From Microbacterium sp. nov. GSS16 (GTDB taxonomy: Bacteria > Actinomycetota > Actinomycetes > Actinomycetales > Microbacteriaceae): a stretch of 64,000 bases of DNA. The stretch covers positions 2,542,001 to 2,606,000 of the forward strand of contig NZ_CP116338.1 of assembly GCF_028198145.1 (NCBI RefSeq), given 5' to 3'. The position numbers were made by a program, and so were the translations under genes. This document shows, piece by piece, positions 45,089 to 54,458 of the stretch. The notes under the pieces are model-generated. The model had not been told where the DNA came from and searched no databases. It worked only from the letters and a program-made list of their open reading frames with translations. Position 1 is the stretch's first letter. Each line of letters opens with the position of its first letter.

Positions 45089-46171
45089 TCAGGACGCGGC
45101 GATCAGGGCATCCGCTTCTGCTCGTGCCCAGGCCTCGGCCTCGGCGAGCGCCTCGATGGTCAGCTCGTCCGGCGCATCGTGGGCATCCACGACCCGGCGC
45201 ACGGTGTCGACGATGCCGAGGAACGTCAGCCGCCCCTCGTGGAAGGCGTGCACAGCCTGCTCGTTGGCGGCGTTGTAGACCGCCGGGAACGTGCTGCCGG
45301 CGCGACCGACCGCCTTCGCGAGGGTGACGGCGGGGAACGCCTCGTCATCGAGGGGCTCGAACGTCCATGACGTCGCGGTCCGCCAATCCAGCGGTCGGCC
45401 GACGCCGCCGACACGGTGCGGCCAGTCCAGGCCGAGCGAGATCGGCAGGCGCATGTCGGGCGGAGAGGCCTGTGCGATGGTGGAGCCGTCGACGAACTCG
45501 ACCATCGAGTGCACGATCGACTGCGGATGCACGACCACCTCGATGTCGTCGTAGGGCACGTCGAACAGCAGATGCGCCTCGATGACCTCGAGCCCTTTGT
45601 TGACGAGCGTGGCCGAGTTGGTGGTCACCATCCGCCCCATGTCCCAGGTCGGATGCGCGAGCGCCTGCGCGGGCGTCACGTCACCCAGCTCGGCGCGCGA
45701 GCGACCGCGGAACGGCCCGCCGGATGCCGTGACGACGAGCCTGCGGACCTCGCCACGTGTGCCGGCGCGCAGCGCCTGGGCGAGGGCGGAGTGCTCCGAG
45801 TCGACCGGGACGATCTGATCCGCCGCCGCCGCCGCGCGCACCAGCTCACCGCCGACGATCAGCGACTCCTTGTTGGCGAGAGCCAGCGTGCGTCCTGCTC
45901 GAAGGGCCGCGAGCGTCGGCCCGAGGCCGATCGATCCGGTGATCGCGTTCAGCACGACATCGGCGTCCACGTCGCGCACCAGCTGCTCGGCTTCGACAGC
46001 GCCGAGAGCGGTGTGCTCGACCTGGAACTGCTGTGCCTGCTCGGCGACCAGCTCGGCGTTGCTGCCCGCTGCGATGCCGACCAGCTCGAACCGGCGCGGG
46101 TTCGCGCGGATCACATCCAGCGCCTGGGTGCCGATGGAGCCTGTGGAGCCGAGGACGATGACGCGACGCAT
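45089..46171 (-). CDS. dxr: 1-deoxy-D-xylulose 5-phosphate reductoisomerase
   Basis: MEP-pathway enzyme converting DXP to MEP, 360 residues. Seen: [16 protein letters not shown] (NADPH loop, 5-20), [28 protein letters not shown] (metal/substrate), [41 protein letters not shown], and [18 protein letters not shown]. The ATG 46171 lies six bases after TAGGCT (leaderless). It is the target of fosmidomycin in other bacteria. Confidence 0.97.
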   Translation of the reverse strand: MRRVIVLGSTGSIGTQALDVIRANPRRFELVGIAAGSNAELVAEQAQQFQVEHTALGAVEAEQLVRDVDADVVLNAITGSIGLGPTLAALRAGRTLALANKESLIVGGELVRAAAAADQIVPVDSEHSALAQALRAGTRGEVRRLVVTASGGPFRGRSRAELGDVTPAQALAHPTWDMGRMVTTNSATLVNKGLEVIEAHLLFDVPYDDIEVVVHPQSIVHSMVEFVDGSTIAQASPPDMRLPISLGLDWPHRVGGVGRPLDWRTATSWTFEPLDDEAFPAVTLAKAVGRAGSTFPAVYNAANEQAVHAFHEGRLTFLGIVDTVRRVVDAHDAPDELTIEALAEAEAWARAEADALIAAS

Positions 46172-46185
46172 GCCGTCAGCCTATG

Positions 46186-46223
46186 CGAGAGGGCGGCGAC
46201 CCTGTCGGATCACCGCCCTCTCG
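46186..46223 (-). terminator. Terminator of FKBP lipoprotein gene
   Basis: 11-bp stem CGAGAGGGCGG/CCGCCCTCTCG with a 16-base loop, starting 9 bases past the stop of the minus-strand gene. It overlaps the region upstream of the dxr start. Confidence 0.65.
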
Positions 46224-46232
46224 TTCAGCGGA

Positions 46233-47180
46233 TCACTGCGCGGCGGGTGCGTGCTGCGTCGCGAGGATGTCGATGACGAACACGAGGGTCTTGCCGCCGA
46301 GCTCGTGGCCCTCCGGGTCGTCGCCGTAGGCGAGAGCCGGAGGGATGACGACGAGCACCTGGGATCCGACCTTCTGTCCGGCGAGCGCCTGTACGAATCC
46401 GGGCACGTAGGTGTTGCCAGGTGCGGCGTACGGCGCGCCCTTCGACCACGACGAGTCGAAGCTCTCGCCGCTCTCCCAGTCGACGCCGTAGTACTGCAGC
46501 AGGGTGGTGTCGCCGTCGGCGACCTCGGGCCCGTCGCCCTGCTTGAGCACCGAGATCTTCAGCTCGTCGGGGGCGTCGCCGGCGGGGACGGCCACATCGG
46601 GCTCTCCGTCCTTGGCGAGCTTGACGGTCGGCATCCCGTCGACCGGCTCCTGCTTCGCGCCCCACGCGGCGGTGGGCACCTTGTCGAGCACGTCGATGAT
46701 GTACAGCTGCGACTCTGCGCCGTCGGAGGCGGGCAGCGCGAACGCGACGCGCGTGCCGACCGGAGAGCAGCCGACCGCCTCGGCGAGCGCCTGGTTCGCC
46801 AGCGCGTCCTGCGGAAGCAGCTCGCCCTCGGTGTAGCCGATGTCACCGAGGTGGTCACCGGTCTTGGAATCGAAGGCGCTCATCGCGTAGGCGATGTAAT
46901 CGCCTTCCCCGACCTTCTCGCCCTCGCCCTCGGAGATGACCGTGCGCTGCACGTCATCGACCTTCTGATCCTTCGCGACGGTGATCTTCGCGGGCTGACC
47001 GAACTCGCCGCTGACGTCGACGCTGTCGGTGAGCGCGCCGGGCGCGGCGACCTGCGCGCAGACGTCGGCGCCGCCCTTCGAATCGGCGGACTTCGACTCG
47101 TCCTGTGCTCCGGAGCAGCCGGTGAGCAGCAGTGCGGTGACGGCCACGGTGGACGCAAGGGTGAGGGGGCGCAGACGCAA
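46233..47180 (-). CDS. FKBP-type peptidyl-prolyl isomerase lipoprotein
   Basis: 315 residues. The signal peptide has a lipobox LLTGC near residue 22. A degenerate FKBP-like region follows (about 60-185) and then a canonical FKBP domain (about 200-305), with LLQYYGVDWESGESFDSSWSKG, VPGFVQALAGQKVGSQVLVVIPPALAYG and LVFVIDIL. Surface-located foldase. The best start is TTG 47180 (MRLRPLTLAS); no ATG or GTG fits the signal peptide in this frame. Confidence 0.85.
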   Translation of the reverse strand: MRLRPLTLASTVAVTALLLTGCSGAQDESKSADSKGGADVCAQVAAPGALTDSVDVSGEFGQPAKITVAKDQKVDDVQRTVISEGEGEKVGEGDYIAYAMSAFDSKTGDHLGDIGYTEGELLPQDALANQALAEAVGCSPVGTRVAFALPASDGAESQLYIIDVLDKVPTAAWGAKQEPVDGMPTVKLAKDGEPDVAVPAGDAPDELKISVLKQGDGPEVADGDTTLLQYYGVDWESGESFDSSWSKGAPYAAPGNTYVPGFVQALAGQKVGSQVLVVIPPALAYGDDPEGHELGGKTLVFVIDILATQHAPAAQ

Positions 47181-47306
47181 AATGAGACCTCGGTTTCGCG
47201 GAACGGGAAGATCCCATCCTGACGCACCGTGCTTTGCCGTCCCTGAGTGCCCGACCCGCACGCCGTCATTCCGCGGCGGGCATGCGCCGGAAGATAGGCT
47301 CTTCCG

Positions 47307-48095
47307 GTGAGTTCTGAGCAGCCGGCGATCCCCGCGGATCCCGAACCCGAGACGCCGCGGCACCGATCCCCCCGCCAGGCCGGTTTCAAGTACAAGGTCG
47401 GACGGATGCTCGCGGCTTCCGTGGCGCGGGTCGTGTACCGGCCCCGCATCGAGGGGCGCGAGAACGTGCCGCTCACCGGCGCGGTGATCCTCGCCAGCAA
47501 TCACCTGTCGTTCATCGACTCGATGGCGATCCCGATCGCCGCTCCCCGCCCCGTGCACTTCCTCGCGAAGTCGACCTACTTCGAGGGCACCGGGCTCAAG
47601 GGCGCCATCTCGCGCGACTTCTTCACGTCCGTCGGGGCCATCCCCGTGCGCCGGGGGGCCGGCCAGGCCGCTCTCGACGCGCTCGACCAGCAGCGCCAGC
47701 TGCTCGACGACGGCCTTGCCGTCGCCCTGTATCCCGAGGGCACCCGGTCTACGGACGGCCGGCTGTACAAGGGACGCACCGGCGTGGCCTTCCTGGCCCT
47801 GCAGACCGGGGCTCCCGTCGTTCCCGTCGGCCTCATCGGCACCGACAGGATGATGCCGAAGGGCGCGAAGATGCCGTCGCTCAGCGAGCGCGTCACTGTG
47901 CGCTTCGGCACCCCGATCGACGTGTCGACGCACGGCCCGGCGACGAGCGGACGGGCTCGCCGACTCGCCACCGACGAGATCATGGCCGCCATCCACGCCC
48001 TCAGCGGGCAGGAGCTCGCGGGCGTGTACAACGAGCCGCCCGCGCAGACCCCGATCGAGAAGATCAGGCAGGCGCTCCCCCACGAGCGCCGCTGA
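47307..48095 (+). CDS. 1-acyl-sn-glycerol-3-phosphate acyltransferase family
   Basis: 262-residue PlsC-type acyltransferase for phospholipid synthesis. Seen: catalytic ASNHLSFIDSMAI (HxxxxD), RDFFTSVGAIPVRRG (motif II), LYPEGTRSTDGRLYKGRTG (motif III) and VPVGLIGTDRMMP (motif IV). The membrane is contacted by an amphipathic N-terminus. The GTG 47307 lies six bases after TAGGCT (47295-47300). The lysophosphatidic acid substrate is inferred from the family. It ends 2 bases from the convergent OsmC gene. Confidence 0.9.
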   Translation: MSSEQPAIPADPEPETPRHRSPRQAGFKYKVGRMLAASVARVVYRPRIEGRENVPLTGAVILASNHLSFIDSMAIPIAAPRPVHFLAKSTYFEGTGLKGAISRDFFTSVGAIPVRRGAGQAALDALDQQRQLLDDGLAVALYPEGTRSTDGRLYKGRTGVAFLALQTGAPVVPVGLIGTDRMMPKGAKMPSLSERVTVRFGTPIDVSTHGPATSGRARRLATDEIMAAIHALSGQELAGVYNEPPAQTPIEKIRQALPHERR

Positions 48096-48097
48096 GC

Positions 48098-48586
48098 TCA
48101 GGCCGGCGCGGGCGCCACGATGACCGTCGCCTCATGATGCACGGGGAAGTTCACCGAGTTGGCGATGAAGCACCACTCGTGTGCGGTGTGGTGCGCCCTC
48201 CTGGCCGCGTCGAGCATCGATTCGTCGGCCACCTGCACTCGAGGTCGCAACGTCACCTCTGTGAACGCACCCCCGCCCCGGCCGTCCTCGCGCATCACTC
48301 CCGTCGCGTCGTCGCGGTAGTCGGTCACCACCACACCCGCGGTGACGCACGCATGCAGGTACGACAGCAGGTGGCATTCCGACAGGGCGGCCAGAAGCAG
48401 GTCCTCCGGGTTCCACCGGCCGGGGTCGCCGCGGAACGGCTTGTCTGCCGAGGCGAGCAGGTCGGGTTTGCCCTGGATGCCGATCGTGACGTCTCTGGTG
48501 TAGTCGCGGTAGCCGCTCGTGCCGGTGCCGCGGTTTCCCGTCCAGGTGGTGGTGAGCGCGTAGTGGTGTTCGCCGAGCGGGGCCAT
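48098..48586 (-). CDS. OsmC family peroxiredoxin-like protein
   Basis: 162 residues. The peroxidatic Cys is in LSECHLLSYLHAC and a second Cys in AHEWCFIANSVNFP, with the Arg/Glu pattern of the OsmC fold (NPEDLLLAALSEC). Family members reduce organic hydroperoxides. The ATG 48586 follows a weak CACAAT by six bases, consistent with a leaderless start. It is convergent with the acyltransferase gene and divergent from the asparaginase gene. Confidence 0.88.
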   Translation of the reverse strand: MAPLGEHHYALTTTWTGNRGTGTSGYRDYTRDVTIGIQGKPDLLASADKPFRGDPGRWNPEDLLLAALSECHLLSYLHACVTAGVVVTDYRDDATGVMREDGRGGGAFTEVTLRPRVQVADESMLDAARRAHHTAHEWCFIANSVNFPVHHEATVIVAPAPA

Positions 48587-48626
48587 CGCGCCATTGTGCC
48601 ATCCGGCGGCGCATTAGGCTTGTGTG

Positions 48627-49622
48627 GTGCTCGAGACTCTCACCATCGCTGACGCCGTCGAACTCGCGATCGTGGAGCGCAACGGCTTCGTGGAGTCCCG
48701 CCATGCGGGCGCCGCGGTCGTGCTCTCCCCCGAAGGGGAGGTCATCGCACAGCACGGCAATGCCGAGGCCCTGATCCTGCCGCGCTCGAGCCTGAAGCCG
48801 CTGCAGGCGATCGCCAGTGTGACGGCGGGTGCGACGCTGGAGGGCGAGCAGCTCGCGCTCGGCACAGCCAGCCACAGCGGCACGGATCGGCACGTGGAGG
48901 TCGTGCGCGAGATGCTCGCCGCCGGCGGGCTCAACGAGGACGACCTGGGCTGCCCAGCCGCATGGCCCTCTGACTCGACGGCACGGCGCGACATGCTCCG
49001 CGATCACGCCGACAAGGCGCGGGTGCGGATGAACTGCTCGGGCAAGCACGCTCTGATGCTCCGCGCCTGCGTCGCGACCGGGTGGCCGACCGAGGGATAT
49101 CTCGACACCGCGCACCCGCTGCAGGTGCACATCCGCGATGTCGTCGAGCGCCTCGCCGGCGAGAAGATCGCCCACACGGCGATCGACGGGTGCGGCGCGC
49201 CGGTGCACGCCATCACTCTGCTCGGTCTCGCGCGGGCGCTCCACCGGATCGGCTCGGCCTCCGAGCGCTCCCCGTTCGCCCTGCACCGGGTCGCCGGCGC
49301 GCTCGTGCGGGCCGTGCGCGAGAACCCGTGGACGATCGCGGGACCGGGCGAGCCGGACACCATCGCCATCGAGACGCTCGGCGTGTTCGCCAAGCACGGC
49401 GCCGAGGGCGTGATGGTCATGATCGCCCCCGACAACACGACCGTTGCGCTGAAGACCCTCGACGGCAGCAGCCGCGCATCGGCGATCGTGGCCGCGACCC
49501 TGCTCGCGCGCACGGGAGCGCTCACCGAGGCGGACGTCGCCGCTCTCGCGACGGCGCTGCCGCTCGACGTGCTCGGCGGCGGTCAGCCCGTAGGCATGAT
49601 TCGTCCCGGTTCCGGCATCTGA
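48627..49622 (+). CDS. Asparaginase II family protein
   Basis: 331 residues of the PF06089 asparaginase group (unrelated in sequence to the AnsA/AnsB fold). Seen: IVERNGFVESRHAGAAVVLSPEG at the start, LPRSSLKPLQAI, LGTASHSGTDRHVEVV, MNCSGKHALML, DGCGAPVHAITL and LDVLGGGQPVGMIRP. L-asparagine hydrolysis is known for a Rhizobium relative; substrate here is inferred. Two adjacent GTG codons (48624, 48627); the second lies six bases after TAGGCT and is preferred. Confidence 0.85.
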   Translation: MLETLTIADAVELAIVERNGFVESRHAGAAVVLSPEGEVIAQHGNAEALILPRSSLKPLQAIASVTAGATLEGEQLALGTASHSGTDRHVEVVREMLAAGGLNEDDLGCPAAWPSDSTARRDMLRDHADKARVRMNCSGKHALMLRACVATGWPTEGYLDTAHPLQVHIRDVVERLAGEKIAHTAIDGCGAPVHAITLLGLARALHRIGSASERSPFALHRVAGALVRAVRENPWTIAGPGEPDTIAIETLGVFAKHGAEGVMVMIAPDNTTVALKTLDGSSRASAIVAATLLARTGALTEADVAALATALPLDVLGGGQPVGMIRPGSGI

Positions 49623-49634
49623 CGCCCCCGCTCG

Positions 49635-52358
49635 TCACATCACCCGCACGCGCCTCGCGCGGCCTCCTGCCACCACCGCCCACGCCCTGCCCTCGTGGAG
49701 CCTGGCGAACGGCGGAGTATCGCGCACCCCGGCGAGCTGGCGCAGCTCTGTGGCGCATTCGGCCGCGATCACGAGTTCGCCTGCGGTGCGGATGCTCTGC
49801 AGCAGCGACCACTGCGCACGCCACTGCTCGGGATCGCCGACGATCACCCGCGGCGAGCCATCGGCATCCGGGGCGTCCGCCGCGGCATCGCGCTCCGCCA
49901 GGGTGATCACCCGGCATCCGGGGTTCGCGTGTGCGAGCGACGCGCGGGTCTCGTCGACCGCCGATGTCACGACCCCCGCGGTCGAGCGCTGCGGCCGCCA
50001 GGTCGCGCCGCCGCGAGCGCGCGTGCCGGCCCCACGCCCGCTCGTCCCAGCGACCGGATCCGCCCAGCACAGCTGCACGTCACGGCCGTCCACCCATCCG
50101 CGGCCAGCCGGGCGATGCGGATCGAACCCGGCGGACTCTCCGCCGGCGGCGATGTGCTCCACCCTGCTGCCCAGCCGCAGCAGCGCTCGGTGCGTCACGC
50201 CGTCGAGCAGCCGGCCGACCGGACCCGACGCCCGCGACACGGTGATCACGGCACCCGCCGGGGCCCGGAGGATGCGCTCCCAGCGGCTGACGAACAGCTG
50301 CGCGTGCTCGGCCGGGTACTGAGCGAACAGCACATCGAGATCATCGCAGAGGACCATTCCGTGGCGGCCCGACGACAGCTCGGCGACAGCATCCCACGCC
50401 TCCTCCGCGTCCACCGGGATGACGACCGCATCCGGGACCTGGGAGTGCACGGCGCGGATCAGGGTGCTCTTGCCCGAGGACGGCCCGCCGATGACACCGA
50501 GCCCTTCACCGGCTGCAAGACGCACCCACGGCTGTCTCTGCTGCTCGGGCTCGTCCGCCCTGCCGAGCACGACGCCGCCGCGCTCGCCACCGCTGCGGTC
50601 GGCGGGCACGTCGATCATGCGGGGCAGCGGCGGCAGCCAAGGGCTGGCCGGCGTCTCGACTCCCGCCCACCGGCGCGCCACCGTCGCGAGGTCGTGCGGT
50701 GCGGTCAGCGCGACGCGCATGGCCTGCGGCTCGACGTCCTCCGGTCGTCGCACGTAGGCCAGCCCGCGCGACGCCGGTCCGCCTGGCAGCTCGGCAGCGG
50801 CCTCCGATCCGATCACCAGGCGGCTGTCGGCGGGTTCGGCCACGCGCAGGCTCAGCCGAAGCGGACAGTTCGCCGCCAGGGCATCCCGGATCACGCCGCC
50901 CGCGCGCTGCGTGCCGAGAACGAGGTGCATGCCCAGCGCACGGCCGCGGGCGGCGACATCCGTGAAGATCTGCGCGAGATCGGGATGCTCCTGCACGAGG
51001 GCGGCGAACTCGTCGACCACGATCACGAGCCGCGCGAGCGCGGGGAACGCGGCCACGTCCCGCGCACCGGCTGCGGCCAGCGCCGCCTCCCGGCGACGCA
51101 GCTCGGCGCTGAGGCTCCCCACACCGCGTCGGGCGCCGGCCGCGTCGAGATCGGTCACCACCGCGACGACGTGCGGCAGGGCGCGCAGCGGATCGAACGC
51201 GGTGCCTCCCTTGAAGTCGATCAGCACGAACGTCACCTCCTCGGGTGCGTGCGCGGCCGCGATCGCGGCCACCCAGCTGGTCAGCAGCTCGCTCTTGCCC
51301 GTGCCGGTCATGCCGGTGACGATCGCATGCGGCCCGTCGTCGACGAGATCGACGAGCACGTCGCCCTGCGCGCCCCGCCCGAATCGGGCGAGGAGCCGGC
51401 CGTCTCCGCCGGCCCCGGCCTCGAGCTCCCCGAGCGTCACGGCATCCGGGAGCCGAGCGTCGTCCTCCGACCGGCTGACGGCTCCGACGGCGACCATGCC
51501 GATCTGCTGCTCCGAGACCGCCTCGAGGGACAGATCCCGCAGCCCCTCCGCGGTTCGCGCCACCGCCCGGGATGGCGCGATGCACTCGAGTACGGTCGTG
51601 ACGCCCTCCGGTGGCTCCTCCCCCGGCAGCCGAATGCAGATGACCGCATCGGCAGGTTCTGCTCCGTCGCCGACCCTCAGCCGGAATCGCGCGCTGCGTC
51701 GATCGACGTGCGGGAAGCCGCCGAGCCCCCAGTCCGAGACTCCGGGGCCGTGCAGGCTCAGCTCCGAGGTCCCGAACCGCAGGCAGAGCTGCGCCACCAG
51801 TGCCCGGACGACGGCGGTCGCGACCGGCCGGGGCGCGCGCACGCACACTCCGCCGCCGAGCTCGACGATGATCGGGGCGTCGGCGAGTTGCTCGGCGCGC
51901 TCGCGGAAGGCGCGGGATCTCTCGTCGTCGCCGCCCGATGCGCGCACCCGGCTCGCGCTGCGCCCTCGCCCGATCACGAGCTCGGTGGCGGCGCTCAGCC
52001 GCGCGCCGCCGCGCAGCGGCGGGTCGAGCAGGCATCCGGCCACGTCGGGTGAGCGATGCCAGAGAATGCGGTGCTCCTGCTCATGCAGGCGCACAAGCTC
52101 GTCTTCCGCGCGCTGCCACGCCGCATCGGATTCGCCCTCCGCCTGCCGACGCGCTCGGCGCCGCGATCGCGTGCCGTCGAAGAAGGAGGCGAGCAGCATG
52201 AGCGGGCCGAGAGCGGCGAAGCACAGTGCGAACAGAGATCCCGTGATCAGCCACAGCACCACGCCGGCGATGACCGGGACGATGGCGGCCAGCAGCGGGA
52301 GCGGTGGTCGCGTCGGCTGTGCGGGAGCTGCGGGCAGGACGATGGTCGTGGCATCCAT
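49635..52358 (-). CDS. EssC/EccC-like FtsK-SpoIIIE ATPase
   Basis: 907 residues. Two N-terminal membrane helices (about 22-62) are followed by an FHA-poor linker, an FtsK/SpoIIIE domain with Walker A GMTGTGKS (349-356) and Walker B LVIVVDE (444-450), and a second ATPase-like domain with GGPSSGKST (about 624-632) and MVLCDDLD. The duplicate P-loop layout fits type VII secretion ATPases rather than the chromosome translocase FtsK, which has a gamma DNA-binding domain. No WXG100, EccB/D or mycosin genes are adjacent. ATG 52358. It is 58 bases downstream of the PP2C gene and probably co-transcribed. Confidence 0.82.
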   Translation of the reverse strand: MDATTIVLPAAPAQPTRPPLPLLAAIVPVIAGVVLWLITGSLFALCFAALGPLMLLASFFDGTRSRRRARRQAEGESDAAWQRAEDELVRLHEQEHRILWHRSPDVAGCLLDPPLRGGARLSAATELVIGRGRSASRVRASGGDDERSRAFRERAEQLADAPIIVELGGGVCVRAPRPVATAVVRALVAQLCLRFGTSELSLHGPGVSDWGLGGFPHVDRRSARFRLRVGDGAEPADAVICIRLPGEEPPEGVTTVLECIAPSRAVARTAEGLRDLSLEAVSEQQIGMVAVGAVSRSEDDARLPDAVTLGELEAGAGGDGRLLARFGRGAQGDVLVDLVDDGPHAIVTGMTGTGKSELLTSWVAAIAAAHAPEEVTFVLIDFKGGTAFDPLRALPHVVAVVTDLDAAGARRGVGSLSAELRRREAALAAAGARDVAAFPALARLVIVVDEFAALVQEHPDLAQIFTDVAARGRALGMHLVLGTQRAGGVIRDALAANCPLRLSLRVAEPADSRLVIGSEAAAELPGGPASRGLAYVRRPEDVEPQAMRVALTAPHDLATVARRWAGVETPASPWLPPLPRMIDVPADRSGGERGGVVLGRADEPEQQRQPWVRLAAGEGLGVIGGPSSGKSTLIRAVHSQVPDAVVIPVDAEEAWDAVAELSSGRHGMVLCDDLDVLFAQYPAEHAQLFVSRWERILRAPAGAVITVSRASGPVGRLLDGVTHRALLRLGSRVEHIAAGGESAGFDPHRPAGRGWVDGRDVQLCWADPVAGTSGRGAGTRARGGATWRPQRSTAGVVTSAVDETRASLAHANPGCRVITLAERDAAADAPDADGSPRVIVGDPEQWRAQWSLLQSIRTAGELVIAAECATELRQLAGVRDTPPFARLHEGRAWAVVAGGRARRVRVM

Positions 52359-52416
52359 CCGCCCATCTCAGCGCATCGCGGCGGCCCGATCGGACCTGTC
52401 CACAGGCCCGATCGGC

Positions 52417-53256
52417 TCAATCCTCGATTGCGGGTTCTGTGGAGGAGGACTCGTCGGCGGCGGTCGAGCGCCCCGTGGCGGTCTGGTCGTCGGCGCCACC
52501 GGTGAAGCGCACGTTGAGCACGATCAGCGTGACGTTGTCTCGTCCGCCGTTCTCGAGCGCGGCGTCGACCATCGCGTTGACCGCATCTGCGGGCTCGGCG
52601 TTCTCACGCAGGAAGTGCAGGATGCCGTAGTCGGTGAGCTCTTTGGTGAGGCCGTCGGAGCAGATGATGAAGCGGTCGCCGTCGACGACGTCTATCGCGA
52701 CGTAGTCGGGTGATACGAGCTCGTTCGCCCCGACCGCTCGAGTGATGACGTTGCTGTACGGGTGGGCGTCGGCCTCTTCCGGGCTGATCTTGCCCGAGGC
52801 GATGAGCTCCTGCACGACCGAGTGATCGGTGGTGACTTGGATCAGGCGGCCTTCGCGCTCGAGGTAGACCCGCGAATCGCCGATGTTCAGCGAGATCCAG
52901 CGCCAGCCGTCCTCACCGCGATCCAGGTACACGCCGGTGAGGGTCGTTCCGGTGCCCTCATCGGTCGTCTCGGGATGGCGGTGGATGTCATCGACGGCGA
53001 GCTGAAGGGCGGCGACGATGCGCTCGTCGTCGATCGGGCCCGCGTCGACCATGTCGGAGAGCCGATCGACGGTGGCCTGGCTGGCGATCTCCCCACCCGC
53101 GTGCCCGCCCATGCCGTCGGCGACGATGAACAGCGGGTACTTCGCGAGGAAGGAATCCTGGTTGTTCTCGCGGCGGCGGCCCCGGTCGGTCACGCCCGCC
53201 CAGGTGAGCTCGAGGTCATCGCTGACGCGGAAAGTCTGCGTCGTGGTCTCAGGCAC
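52417..53256 (-). CDS. PP2C-type serine/threonine protein phosphatase
   Basis: 279 residues. PPM-family metal motifs: TDRGRRRENNQDSF (Asp/Arg/Asn at about 20-35), VADGMGGHAGGEIAS (about 47-61), FIICSDGLTKELTD, and NGGRDNVTLIVLNV near the end. The C-terminal 30 residues are acidic and disordered. It dephosphorylates Ser/Thr kinases and their targets, PstP-like, but without a membrane helix. The start is GTG 53256. Linked to the EssC-like gene, so control of that ATPase system is a possibility. Confidence 0.9.
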   Translation of the reverse strand: MPETTTQTFRVSDDLELTWAGVTDRGRRRENNQDSFLAKYPLFIVADGMGGHAGGEIASQATVDRLSDMVDAGPIDDERIVAALQLAVDDIHRHPETTDEGTGTTLTGVYLDRGEDGWRWISLNIGDSRVYLEREGRLIQVTTDHSVVQELIASGKISPEEADAHPYSNVITRAVGANELVSPDYVAIDVVDGDRFIICSDGLTKELTDYGILHFLRENAEPADAVNAMVDAALENGGRDNVTLIVLNVRFTGGADDQTATGRSTAADESSSTEPAIED

Positions 53257-53324
53257 GTGGGCTCTCCATAAGGCGGTGCGGCGGCCGGTCGGCCGCAGGA
53301 TTCATGATCATCGTAGTGGCGCCG

Positions 53325-54308
53325 TCACATCCGGTCGCCAGGGTCCTCGGGCAGCGGGAACAGTGCGTCGATCTCGGCCAGGTCGTCCGCCGACGGCGTC
53401 CAGGCGTCGGCGGCGGCGGCGTTCGCCTCGACCTGCTCGGGTGTCGTCGCCCCGGCGATCACGCTCGAGACGGCGGGCTGTGCGAGCAGCCATCCGAACG
53501 TGGCCTGAAGCATCGTGATGTCGCGCTGATCGCAGAAGGCCTGGTACTGCTCGAGAGCGTCCCAGGGGGCATCCGCCCAGATATGCTGACGCGTCTGCAT
53601 GATCCGGCTGCCCGACGGTCCGCCCTCGCGGGTGAACTTGCCGGTGAGCAGCCCGTTCTTCAGCGGGAAGAACGGGAAGAAGCCGAGATCGTAGCGGTCG
53701 ACTGCAGGCAGCACCTCGCGCTCGGAGGCACGCGCCAGCAGCGAGTAGTGGTTCTGTGCGGAGATGAAGCGCCCGGTCGAGCGGGCGCGGGAGGTGAGCT
53801 CGGCCTCGGCGATCTGCCAGCCGGTGAAGTTCGAGTGCCCGTAGTAGCGGATCTTGCCCTCGTCGACGAGCTCGTCGAGGGCGTCGATCGTCTCTGCGAT
53901 CGGCGTCTGCGGGTCGGGCAGGTGCAGCTGGTACAGGTCGATCCAGTCGGTGCGCAGACGGCGGAGCGAGTGCTCGACAGCGTGCCGGACGTATCGGCGC
54001 GATCCGCGACCACCCGGGAAGTCGTAGCCCATATCGCGCTCGTGACCGAACTTGGTAGCCAGCACGACGCGCTCGCGGCGTCCCTCGAGCGCCTCGCCCA
54101 TGAGCTCTTCGCTTCGGCCCGCGTCGGCGCCGTACATGTCGGCGGTGTCGAAGAAGAACACGCCGTTCGCGAGCGCGGCGTCGATCACCTCGCGGGTGCC
54201 GTCGAGCGTCTCGGTCACGGTTCCCGCACGCCCGAAGTTGTTGCAGCCGAGACCGGCGGCGGATACGACGAGTCCGGATGCGCCGACGCGACGCTGCGAG
54301 GTGACCAT
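53325..54308 (-). CDS. Aldo/keto reductase
   Basis: NADPH-dependent TIM-barrel oxidoreductase, 327 residues. Seen: FFDTADMYGADAGRSEELMGEAL (catalytic Asp and Tyr, about 50-72), VVLATKFGHERD (Lys), WIDLYQLHLPDPQTPI (His), and the cofactor-binding end SVIAGATTPEQVEANAAAA. Substrate not inferable. The ATG 54308 is six bases after TAGTGT (leaderless). Confidence 0.9.
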   Translation of the reverse strand: MVTSQRRVGASGLVVSAAGLGCNNFGRAGTVTETLDGTREVIDAALANGVFFFDTADMYGADAGRSEELMGEALEGRRERVVLATKFGHERDMGYDFPGGRGSRRYVRHAVEHSLRRLRTDWIDLYQLHLPDPQTPIAETIDALDELVDEGKIRYYGHSNFTGWQIAEAELTSRARSTGRFISAQNHYSLLARASEREVLPAVDRYDLGFFPFFPLKNGLLTGKFTREGGPSGSRIMQTRQHIWADAPWDALEQYQAFCDQRDITMLQATFGWLLAQPAVSSVIAGATTPEQVEANAAAADAWTPSADDLAEIDALFPLPEDPGDRM

Positions 54309-54419
54309 ATGTCCACACTATCGGGGCGACGGACGTGCCCGGACCGGCGCGGCGGTCGGGTGACGCCATCGCGACGGCAGATGCGCCCGGATCGGCGGAC
54401 GTGCGGCGCACAGACACGA

Positions 54420-54448
54420 CAGAGCCCCCGACGAGGTCGGGGGCTCTG
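54420..54448 (-). terminator. Terminator of the proline-rich membrane-protein gene
   Basis: 12-bp stem CAGAGCCCCCGA/TCGGGGGCTCTG with a 5-base loop, 10 bases past the stop at 54459. Confidence 0.8.
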
Positions 54449-54458
54449 CGCTATCGGT

